64,000 nucleotides of DNA from Capitella teleta (Eukaryota; Annelida; Polychaeta; Capitellidae). Shown in pieces: positions 36,101 through 46,700 of this stretch. The stretch covers positions 91,734 through 155,733 of the forward strand of contig KB300985.1 in assembly GCA_000328365.1 (NCBI GenBank), written 5' to 3'. Numbering within the stretch: the first letter of the stretch is position 1; each line of letters opens with the position of its first letter. The notes under the pieces are model-generated. The model did not search any database. It saw only the letters and a program-made list of their open reading frames with translations, and was not told where the DNA came from. Made by a program: the position numbers and the translations under genes.

Positions 36101-38099
36101 TGTGAAACAGGGTTGTTTGTGTTTTGGGGCATGCCTTTCAGTGCTAATTGATAAATGCGCTGAGGCGAGAAGTTACGTAATGATCAAGATCATGTGCTTC
36201 GTGGTGATCTCTTACTATATATTGGACCCCGCCACATGTGGTGATTATAAATCAGGATGAAAAACAGCATGGACATGACTTAGAACTTTCACCTCCACCC
36301 CTCCCCTTCAAATCTGAACCTATTGATCTAGGATTTTGGTTTTTAAGCAGAAAGTTCACCAAATTACTGGCCACTAATTGCTCGTGTTGATAGCTAATTG
36401 TTAAAATGTTAACTTGTCTCATGGCTCCAATATGAATTTGATTATGCTGTGACTTCATTTACTGCCCTGCTTGCATGTGCTAAGGAACACTTCATTACTT
36501 TGGATTCACTCGCGTACTGTCTCAGTCTGACACTGTGGGCATTGCTATTGCTGTTCACGGCAACCGAGAAAGAAGAGAAAAAACATATAATTCTTTTGGG
36601 AATTTCTACAATCACGTAGAGGACAAAAAGTGCTAATTTTTAAGCTTCCCCAAAGAACCATTTTTCGCCGTTTTACGGATCCAAATCAAAAGAGAAATAG
36701 AAAAGCCATTAAGCTGAACCTGTGATTGTCATTATTATTATAATTTTTCCATTTACTTTTTCATTACATACTCGTGCATGTTCTTTATGGATGTCTGTAT
36801 TTTCTTTTCATATCTCACATGTTTCATGTTATATATAGAAACTGGTTTCTGTTATCCTTCTTGAATAAAAAAAAAGGTTCAATGATTGCTCTTCATGTGA
36901 TTTCTTGACCTGATATGTTAATCGCTATTCAGGGCTTTAATCCCATCATTTGATCAACCCATGAGTAACAATATGACTGAAAATATACAACAGCATGTAA
37001 CTGACGATATCTCATTCCTATTTCCTTCCCAAATATCTGTTTATTAAGAGTACACAAAGCATACAGTGAAGCGATTCTTCAATCTCCTATGTAATGCAAC
37101 GGCTTCAGCCTGAGCGCGGCGCTACCTCTGCTCTAATTTCGTTATATCAGCGCAGTGAGCGTTCTTGGTCTCAAAATTCTTTGATTACACACGAATCTCT
37201 AGTCTAATTATTATTGCGGATTTGCAATTTTTCATAAAATCAGAAGAAGAGCCAGGAACATCCTAACATGTAGCTGCATTTTGTAGCCATAATCTGTGGG
37301 GATGATATAGCAATAGTGAATACTGAATAGGAGTCTTGGATTTGGAATGAGATTACATAACTGTTAACCCTTCTTGTGCTAATCGCAACTATTGTCACGA
37401 TGCATTATGATTCTTCTGACTGCCAATATGACAATAGTCATTTCTGAAGATACCCAACGTTAGTTGGCACTTTCCGGTACTTTCCATGACAAATATCGAT
37501 CGTCGGCTATGCTCCGAGATGTGACCTATTTTATACTTCCGCTTTCAGCCATGTGGTTGTTTATTTTTAGCCTCAGCTCTGTTTTGAACCTGCCGACCTT
37601 TGTTTAAATGCTGGGGGATTTAAACGTCTGCAGATAGAGTCTATTGCGCGCAATCATTGCTATTTTAGCCTGATGTAGGTATTATTTCATGGATGAAACA
37701 TTGATTAGATGTAGTAATATGCTGTTTTACTACACATTGCAGTTGACCATGGCTTCTGCGACGTTTCTAAAAATTCTTGTAATAATGTTTTATCAAATGA
37801 AACAAATAGTTTCTCTGCTAGTTTAATTAGCTCTGACTATGGTAACTTCATATAGCCATAATCTGGGGATTATAATTACCAATATAGAGTCTTGGAACGA
37901 GACTATGACTATGGGTTCATCAGAAAATTCAGCATCTGTAGATGCATTTTTTAAATTTTTGTATAAAGGATATTAGTTTATGTTGAAAATGGCTGAGATA
38001 TGATTTTTTTCAATATTGTACATCCGAAGTTGTACAAATTCTGAAATTAATGTGGCAGACAGAAGAATACGGGGCCCATGATATATAACATTAAATATA
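33102..38099. other. Gene-poor intergenic region
   Basis: Five kilobases without a supportable exon. Frames at 33322-33801, 33764-34108 and 34797-35165 are AT-driven or lack any domain and splice sites. A degenerate CTCCGA-rich repeat lies at 35091-35186. The first part must contain the FAM81 5' UTR exon and promoter, which I cannot place. Confidence 0.5.
35091..35186. repeat. Degenerate CTCCGA-rich repeat, partly inverted
   Basis: The stretch repeats CTCCGAC / CTCCGAA words on the plus strand. Near its right edge it has the inverted form (GAGTCGGAGTTTCGGAAG). It resembles a sub-terminal repeat cluster of a DNA transposon, but I could not find a matching second end. Confidence 0.4.
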
Positions 38100-39211
38100 C
38101 TGTAGAACAGGCAACATTCACACTGCATGAAACGTTCGCTATATTCGCGGTCATGGTCGACCGCGAATATTAGGTGCGCGCGAAATGTCCGCCACGAAGG
38201 GCGGTCACATTAGCGATCCAGTGCGCGATCAATACTAGTATTACAACAGATTACATAACCACTAGCCCACCACCGACGTAGCCTTGTGGGATATTGATGC
38301 CTTAACTTTTTTTTTTTCCCAGCTACGGGCCACTGCTGTTCATAGGTGTACGCGAGTAAAGGGGGTAGGCCTACTAGTACAGTATACTAGTACTATACAT
38401 GCATGTCGTTTCCCTTAAAAACTTTGTATGTCCATTATTGTAATTTCTAGACCTACAGTGTTTGCTGCCAAGTGCAATAAAGTGTGTAGTGAACTAGTAG
38501 CCTAATGTACTATCGCCATGCAATCACACCAGTTATAGAAGTTCGGGTCTGGAAGGCCAGGTGGTGGAGTTGGGTGACTTCTGGGAGTCTTGTCAGCTAT
38601 CTTGAAGTAACGGAGGAGAGACATCTTCCAAGCAGCGATTGTTGGCAAGTTGTGTCACTAGTGTGGGTCTAAGCTCTGGATGTCATCTTTTATACGGTCC
38701 CATTAGGATGGAAGTTATTGCCATGTATGGTAATGCATCCATCAGTTTCTGTATGATTATCAAGATTTTATCCCCACTCCCCTTCTTCCCGGGAGCGAGT
38801 CTGGTGGAGTGTCCATATTAGGCAATTAGCCGCAATCAGGCTCTCCTGCAGGAGCAGGAGCTTATAAGGAGCCTTATAAGGAGCAGCAGCCTTCGACATT
38901 GCGTTGTACTCACTTGAACTGGTTCCAAATAAAGCCAAATGGGCGGGGTTTAGTGGCCGCTTCCTTGGAGATCGTGCTCTCTGCTAGGAACAGAGGCAGG
39001 GAAAAATACTAGCAGTGCGTGCGATGCGACCAGCGCGTCTCCTCGATCTTGTCAATGTCAATGCAAATGACCCTATGAACTAGTATACTAGTACGCTTGA
39101 CCGCGAATAATTATGACCCTACGCTTGACCGCGAATATTGCATGCCGCGAATAAGTGCCTGAGGCATGAAACCGCGAAAGTTTCAGTCCGCGAATGATTC
39201 CTGTTCTACAG
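38100..39211. mobile_element. TA-flanked non-autonomous DNA element, long copy (1112 bp)
   Basis: It is flanked by TA (38098-38099 and 39212-39213). The inverted ends are CTGTAGAACAGGCAACATTC and CTGTAGAACAGGAATCATTC. A hairpin (TTCGCGGTC...GACCGCGAA) lies about 45 bp inside the left end. Repeated CGCGGTCAAGCG words lie inside the right end. It shares both ends with the 209-bp copy at 20380-20588, in opposite orientation. The longest reading frame is about 60 codons, so it cannot encode a transposase. The interior has small direct repeats (CTTATAAGGAG twice near 38860-38882). Confidence 0.83.
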
Positions 39212-39290
39212 TACTTATATACTAAATATAGACGCAAGAATGATTAACATGATTATGATGATAAACATGTCATGCATGATCATCATGATG

Positions 39291-40150
39291 TAGCTGACAT
39301 ACTACAGCGAGCCCAATGGGTCTCGCTGTACGGTAAACGCATTAAACTCCAGTTCGCGAACCACGATTTCTAGAATTCCACGCTTGTAATTATATTTATG
39401 AAGGCACCAGCGTCTGCAGAGCCATACCAGGTAGACGCTGGTATATTTTGTTCGAAACCAGTACCATAAACCTACTTAAACTGGATCCGCAACGAAAAAA
39501 AGTGACATTACAGGTTTCTCTCCGCTTTCCGATTGTTGTGTCACATGACCGGCTCTCCACGTGTTATAAATAAACCAGAGCACTGCGCCTGCGTAGTGCG
39601 AAGTGAACATACACGCATGCGCATACAATTTTCCCGCGCTAAGCAGTTCAACATGCGGCCTATCTTCCCTTGCACTTGCGCACGTAATTTATACCGAGTC
39701 TTCACAAAGGAATACGTATTAATTATTAATACGAAATATTTTGTGCATCACCAATCAGTATATGAACAATTTTATTCATTTTCATTCGAAAGTCGTGAGA
39801 GAAGTTTGAGCGGGAAAGTGAAGCATGTGCGCTTGTTTACAATGCAGTGCGCATGCGCTGAGTGACGTCACTCGCAAAATGGCGTTTGTTTACTTCTTCA
39901 CGAAGTGATATTTTGTTGCGGGTTTTAATTAATGTAAGTTCGACATGATGGTTCTGGCTCATATTGTTTTTTCTTGGAGCATAAATATACCATCTAACGT
40001 CTGGAGGGCTTAAACACAAGGATTTGTCGGATAATATGTCTATATTTATCATGCAATCGGCTGAGTGTGGAGCCTCGCGGCCAGTAGACGCAAAAAGAAG
40101 CGGTTTACCGTCGGGCGAGGTATATAGACCTCGCCCGAGAATCTGTGCTA
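39291..40150 (+). mobile_element. Hairpin-ended DNA element, copy 2 (860 bp, complete)
   Basis: A perfect 9-bp duplication, ATCATGATG, flanks it (39282-39290 and 40151-40159). Both ends start TAGC. Each carries a hairpin 15-25 bp inside (left CAGCGAG...CTCGCTG; right CGGGCGAGGT...ACCTCGCCCG), followed inward by the same box, ACGGTAAAC (inverted on the right). The body, nearly identical to copy 1, has only short frames. A 9-bp duplication suits Mutator-like elements, but the TAGC ends are not classical, so the superfamily is open. Confidence 0.8.
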
Positions 40151-40159
40151 ATCATGATG

Positions 40160-41532
40160 CATCTCTGCAACCACTGCCAACAGTCAGTAACGGGAAAATG
40201 TGAAAATAAGAATCTGTCGATATCCGCAACGCAACAATTGACTCTAGACAAGTGGACAACTGGAAGGTTTGACTTACAATAATCTGTAAAGTGCAACCGA
40301 AGTTAATAATTATATGTTCAGGACAATTTGGCCGCCATTTGTAAACAACTTCAGAAATGTGTAATGCTACGAAATGATGTCTCTGGTTACAGACTAGTCG
40401 CTATGTGGAGCCCCTATCAAAATCATAACGTTGAATTTTGTAACGTTTCAAATATCCACCAAGGAACTTAAATAATAAAAAAGCTAATTATTTCCACTGT
40501 TATTTATTTATTTAATTGGAACAGAGTTGGCACTGTATACTAATGGTGAGCTGGGTTCCCCGCTGACGGCGCAGACTCACGCCATAATTTTAATTACAAG
40601 GGTTACCCCTAGTTACCCCTACTGTTCCATAGAGGAAGAATAATGAGAGTGGACATGTTTGTCCGACGTCTGTCGACTCGAGAGCGAATTTTCTCCATAA
40701 GTCCATTGTCGGCGGTCAGGATTGAACACCAGTTCCCGCTTAATGTGTGTTTACCCTATACCTGGCTGAAATATGACTGAAAATCGCTGTTAATACGGCC
40801 ATATCTTTTTACTCCAGAGAGCGAGAATATCTGTATTTCCGCGAATCGCGAAGTTCATTGTCAGTCAGTGACATGATGTAAGGATTCAATGGGCAGGACA
40901 TGTTGTAATAAAGGACAATCACAGGGTTAACCAGTGGGCAACAAGAATTAGTGATGCCAATAAAAGCAATCACCGTTAGATGGACAGATTAATTAATTAA
41001 TTAGATTTTATTGCAGAACATCATAATGGTGCATACAATAATGAAAGAAAAGTTAAAAAAATGTCGGATAAATTCAAAACAATTTTCGTCATAATTGTAC
41101 ATGTAGTAGGTTCGGTGAGAAATAAATTGGGAAAATTATAGTTCACAATGGTGTAGTTTTCTCGTATATCTTCGGTCGTGAAGCATCATCTTGAGGTGAT
41201 GTGGGTCTCATCATGGATTTCTCCACACTGACACAATCTTTGTTCTCGGAGCCGACGCGTCCATCTGCGAGATTGTACGATGAAAGGCGGAATTTCATCA
41301 CGGCAATACTTTCATGTTCTTAATTATTACACGGCTCGGTGCATTTTCATCGCATGTAACGTCAGGTCGGGGTTGATTTCCACGAAAGTTTGATACTTCG
41401 TTCTTTCAGATCTATGAATCCTGTTGTTGTCATTTCCCCGGGGATTGTAAGTCCCAATCATGGTGATGTATATTGGCCACAAGGTGTTCTGGCATCACTT
41501 GACAGCTTTAGCCCGTGTATTTAAACGGGTCG
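40160..41532. other. Intergenic, nothing recognised
   Basis: AT-rich sequence between the hairpin-ended element and the LINE. No exon, RNA gene or clear repeat. It may include the untranslated 3' tail of the LINE, whose end I cannot place. Confidence 0.4.
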
Positions 41533-42662
41533 TCAATCATGCTTTCTCTTTAATTCTTGGGCTAAATTCTTCAAACATTTCTTCTGGATTGTTTTGATCA
41601 TCTGTACCAAAGGGGGGATGCCAGCCTCCGCTAGACATAAATCAGATGCTGTTGTTTTTTGCACTCCAAGCAATGTTCTCACACGTGACATGTATAATGG
41701 TGAGGCTAATCTGCTTGCTCCCTCCGTCAGCCAAGTCTCGCAACCATATAGTATGGCACTCACGAGGGCAGCTTGAAATACCTCCATCTTAACAGCGAGA
41801 GGCATGTCACTGTTCTTTCTAATGAGTGAGTGATGGGGTTTTATGGCTCCACTCAATCCGATCGGATGATACGGGCGCCAGAACAGAAGGCCCGGGACCG
41901 GGGTTCCCCCCTACTCTTATCGATAAATCCCAAGGGTTCTTTATCCTGCATATCACCATAGACAGTAGTACACAGCGCCCGGCCTTGTTACGCAGTTGGG
42001 CAGCACTGCAGAGTCACCGAAGAATTACAATTATAACGGATTACAACTATAATTCACAATCATAACGCACGTGGCCTGATCGGGTCTCGAACCCGAGACC
42101 TCGACCCCCACGGTCGGCATTGGATTGTAGTCAGCGGTTTAACCCTCCGAGCTATCCGGTGCCCCATCTGTTCTTTCTAATGAACGATTCAAATTAGACA
42201 GTATGTGCTAGTTTTGCATGACATTGTGCTTTGATTGATGTAATAATTTTGCCGTCTTAATTGAGAGAAGATTGACCCAAGGTCAGAGTTGTTGATTTAT
42301 AGTGAGCCATCGCTTAATGGTTGGCGGTTCTCATCTGTTCCTTTCATCCCCGTGAACTTTGTTTTGCCGTTGCTTCTGACCATCCCTGATGATTTGCAGA
42401 AGTCGCTGAGGATCCGTATTTTCTCCAAGGCGTGTTCTCTGTTACTTGCTAGGATGGCTGTGTAGTCCATCAACATTAAACTGTGTAGCCAATGGAGGTA
42501 GCCATCAGGCTGGCATCTATCTTTGAGGCTTCTTATGAGGTCATTGACCACAAGTGAATAGTAGGCACGCATTGTGTAACATCCAGTTGGCCGCTCCGAC
42601 TGGTGCTGTGGCGTCGTCTGCTCGTTAGACAATGAGTAGGCTCGACGTTGGAGATCCTTGAC
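41533..42662 (-). mobile_element. LINE (non-LTR retrotransposon) reverse-transcriptase remnant
   Basis: Minus-strand coding remnants of a reverse transcriptase. The segment at about 42297-42640 shows the palm region. The catalytic motif is degraded to LMLMDYTAILASN, where Y/F-x-D-D is expected. It is followed by SDFCKSSGMV. The segment at 41533-41809 carries the region after the palm (FQAALVSAILYGCETW). The 5' part, including any endonuclease, is missing. The copy is broken by the SINE at 41826-42167, which sits between the two coding segments, and the palm segment carries further decay. The motif style fits the CR1/Jockey/RTE assemblage; clade not resolved. Confidence 0.82.
41826..42167 (-). 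mobile_element. tRNA-derived SINE inserted in the LINE
   Basis: Read on the minus strand, the element starts GGGGCACCGGATAGCTCGG. It contains pol III promoter boxes: A box TAGCTCGGAGGG (42143-42154) and B box GGTTCGAGACC (42083-42093). A body of about 240 bp follows. A perfect 16-bp target duplication flanks it (41810-41825 and 42168-42183), showing L1-like, target-primed insertion. The tail on the minus strand ends ATAAAACCCCATCACTCAC with no long poly(A), so it probably borrows a LINE-specific 3' end. The tRNA-like head has lost cloverleaf pairing and is not a functional tRNA gene. Confidence 0.88.
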
Positions 42663-43782
42663 GAAGGCCTATCGATACAGTCACAATTGCAGTTCAAAAT
42701 TAGGATCATAAATCAGGGCTGCTTGGCTACATAATATATTGAATGCCAACACCTCCAGCATCCCGACAGTCAATTTACAATGTACGATGCATTCCCATTA
42801 TCATACACTGTAAGGCCTACTCGAGCATGAGAGTGATTCCTTAATTGGGCATCCAGATGATGTCCATCCATGCTCAGGGGCAAAAAGGGATTGAAATAAA
42901 TCGGCATCAATGTCGACAAAATTGGATTAGAAATTATACGAATAGCAGCATGAAATGTTTAACTATCAATACCAGGTATTTATTTATCTGAGATTTGCGT
43001 GGTTTTTACACTGCGACCTGTTTTATAGCACTTTATCTCAAAAGAGCAGTGCCATTGAAAAGCATTGACATCTTTAACATTGAGTAGAGGCTATTTTTGG
43101 CTCACTCTGTATAGATAATAATGATTATGTTGTAGGCCGTGGCCGTCATCAGAGCCTTGAATCCTCCATAGAGGGTGATGACCTTCACAAGGTGTCTCCG
43201 CCGACGTACGTGCGACCAGAATGGAAGAGGTAATGTAGAACACGCACAAGGAAAAAAAAGAGAGTTAAATTGGTGTCACCCATTAGACACCAAATTTACA
43301 AGGAGAAAAAGTTCTAGTTGAGGCCTCTCTGGTGGCGCCTTTTGCTGCGTGAGTGGCGCCACTGTTGCTTTGAGTGATTAATTACAATTGTGAGATAGGC
43401 AGTTGGTCTTCTTTAATTGTCTTTAAGTTCTGTGTACGCATTCAGAACAACCTAAGAAACAAGTTATCAACAAAAAAGTTATCTCTCTAGAATTAGGTTA
43501 AATGATGAATCTGGCGAACGAGAATCGGCACATTACTGCGTTACTGTTACTATAATGTTCACAGAATTATCGCACATACCGACTGATCTGCATGTGCAGT
43601 TTTGACAAGCTCTATAGTATTGACTTTAGTCTGTGTATATGTACATGTGGTTTGAATAAAGAATTTAAGACACTATTTTTCAAGCCACTCTTGTTTAATA
43701 CGAAGGTTTATAGAAAACACATCAATAGCGCAATACAATTTAGTCTGGAGTATAATGATAATCGATAAAGAAATCGTATGTT
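42663..43782. other. Intergenic, nothing recognised
   Basis: No exon. A short hairpin at about 43270-43300 (AAATTGGTGTC ... GACACCAAATTT) has no assigned role. The stretch from about 43620 may be the 3' UTR of the sushi gene (minus strand). Confidence 0.4.
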
Positions 43783-46700
43783 TCAGATGACACTGAGAAC
43801 CTTCTCCACATCTTCTTCAGTTTCCAATTCCTCCACTTCGACTTCTGATTCATTTTTGACAGGACCTTCACCAACTGCAACTGTGCGGGCATTGCATAGT
43901 GTTGGGTGGTTGGCTCCTTCAGTCATTGTCGTGGATCCCGGGAGACATGGCTCACAAGAGGTCTGACCTCGATCAACTTGGTAAGTGCCAACTGGGCATG
44001 GTTTACAGTGCTTCAAACTTTTTGAAGGAAGATAGTAACCGGCATCACAAGGCACTGCAAAGAAGCCTTATAGTAATGACAGAACATACCAAAATTGTGA
44101 AAACATACCACACAGCCTGTTATTGGTCAGGACCTTCCCTTCCTCACACCAAATCATCAGCTTTCCAAACTCAAATGACAATTTGTCGACATCGAATCGA
44201 TTTGATAATGTGAGTGAATCTGATTGAACTTGAACAAGTTTCTCAAATTCTGATTTCACAAGATATGTTCTTTGCAACATTTGCCTGAGGTTGAGCCCCT
44301 GGCATGGTGGATCGCATTCAGGAGATACAGGATCTTTGTTTTCGTTTTCAACCAGGACATCTATGGTGACCTCCACTTCGGTTCGAGATGAATCGCCAGT
44401 CTCACCAGGGTCTGAACAGCTTGAGTTAAAGTTGGAGATCTGACAGTGCCCATCACCCTGCTCATTGCACCACTCTAGGTCATGAATGGCTTCCTGAAGC
44501 TTGGCGAACAGCGTAGGTTGCATCTCACTAATGGAGTCACAAGTTAAATCAGCACTGTACTTGAAGCTCAGCGGGATTGATATGTCAACAAAGAACTCCT
44601 CTGGTAAAACATAGGAAAATTAAATTGTAAGAAGGCACATAGGTAAAATATATATATACCCATGCAGTTTGGAATAGCTGCAGTCTTGTTGACCAACTGG
44701 TGCGACCATTCATACTGGGTAGAAGGCCCACAAGAAACATAGTTGTTAACCCCGGATACAAAGAAATATCCAGCATTACAGTTGATTTTACATTTATTGG
44801 AGTTGTACTCTTCGTATTCCGAGCAAATCAGATTACCTCCACCAACTTTATCATCTAGAGGTGGGCATGACTTGTATCCTGGTTGTCAAAAAAGTACTTT
44901 AGATGATGTGTAAACTTAACAAGATATTTTGTATACTTGTGCATGTCCCATCTTCGCTAATTTTGTAACCAGGAATGGAACAACTGCAAGTATACCCGCC
45001 TTCATTGTTGAAACAAGTTTGACTGCAATTTCCATTGTTAACTGCACATTCATCGATATCTGTTAAAACATGATAATGCACTTTAGATATGGGTACAACT
45101 TTTGAGTGGACTAACCTCTGCAGCCTTCACCCAGATTTTCATAGCCTTCCTCACAGTGACAGTCAGCTTCAGAAGTTGATCCCATTTTGCTGGTAGAATG
45201 GCGAGAGCATGGGAAGCATGTAGTGCCAGTGCCTACCTCGCTGCGATAAGAACCCTCAGGGCATGCTACAATGTAAAAGTTTTCTTGGTTGAAGCTTTGA
45301 AGAGCTTTATAAATTGTTCATACGTGTGCATTGGGTAGTCGTGCCAGTCCACCCTCCAATCATACAACGTCTGACATCACTGCCGGTCATGAAGAATCCC
45401 GCTTCACAGAGGAAGCTACAAGAGCCTCCAATATTGCTATCACATTCAGTCATCATACCATGCTCAGGAACTTCCAAGGGACCACATTCAAACGCTGAAG
45501 AAAATTATTTAAATGCTGCTGTAATATTACTATAATCAATGTTAGAATTACTTTCGCAATCCCCACTTGAGGTATGCAGTGTTCCAGGCAGGCATTGGCA
45601 ATGCATGCTGTCTGTACTAGCTTCTGTGGCAGTTGTGGAATTTTCAGGGCATTGGATGCAAGGCGAGTTGTCAGAAGTTTCCTTGTAGAAACCAATGGGA
45701 CAAGCTAATGGCTCAGAATGTGAGGGGTCTGCGTTTTTCTCTGAGGGTACTTGAGACTTACCAACACAGGTTGGAGAACTATTTTGCCATCTGCCATTCT
45801 TCATGCACGCATTGGTTTCATTTCCTTCAATCTCATACCCAGGGAAGCAATACGTGTGTACCACAGAACCATAAACATTCATGGAGTCAGACAAGTGACC
45901 ATTGACTGGCGTTGGCAGAGGAGGACATGGGGAAGCTGCAATAGAGGGAATACCATAAAATATAGATAGTCCACTTTTGTGAATCACAAACGTTCACAAG
46001 TAGGAAAGACATCACTCCATCGACCATTCTCTTGGCAAGTGACCTTGGTCGTCCCTTTTAGTGTGTATCCATCCTGACAAGCGAACTGCAGCACTTCATT
46101 GTAAGTCAATGAATCCTGAGTTGGCTCATGGATAAGGAACTCCTTTGTATTCACAACCACACAGTAGATTTCTGCAAAGGTCATAAATATATTCATGCCA
46201 TTATTATGGATATGTGAATATCTGTATAGCTAGCTACTTACGTTGACAAACAGGAACTTTTGCACTCCATCCTCTCGGCCCACAGGTTATTTCAGGCTCT
46301 CCATACAATCTGAACCCCACAGTACACGTGAAAGTCACAGAATTCCCATAAGTGAAATCGTTCCCAGCTATGGCTCCATTTTGGAGAGCCTCAATGGGTT
46401 CACATTTGATCACTGTGACAAAAGTTGCATTGACTAAATGTAAATGAATGTTTTTGGTTTCATACCTTCACATATTGGAGTTGGGTGGTCCCATATTCCA
46501 GTGCTACCAGGAGCTTCCAGGCATGTCAAAGTAGAATCACCTCGCAAATTGTATCCTTCATCACAGGAAAACTCCACCTGGCTACCAATGTCGTTATTGG
46601 TTGTTGAACGGGTGCCTCTATCAGGGGATGGCAGAACAGGACAACTGATCTCTATGGATCATAATAAGTACATGTATAGGTTTGTGATTGCAACCAAAAT

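Noticed and set aside
42070-42170. A tRNA gene on the minus strand
   Set aside because: A and B boxes are present, but the cloverleaf is degraded and the segment is the head of a SINE bounded by a 16-bp target duplication.
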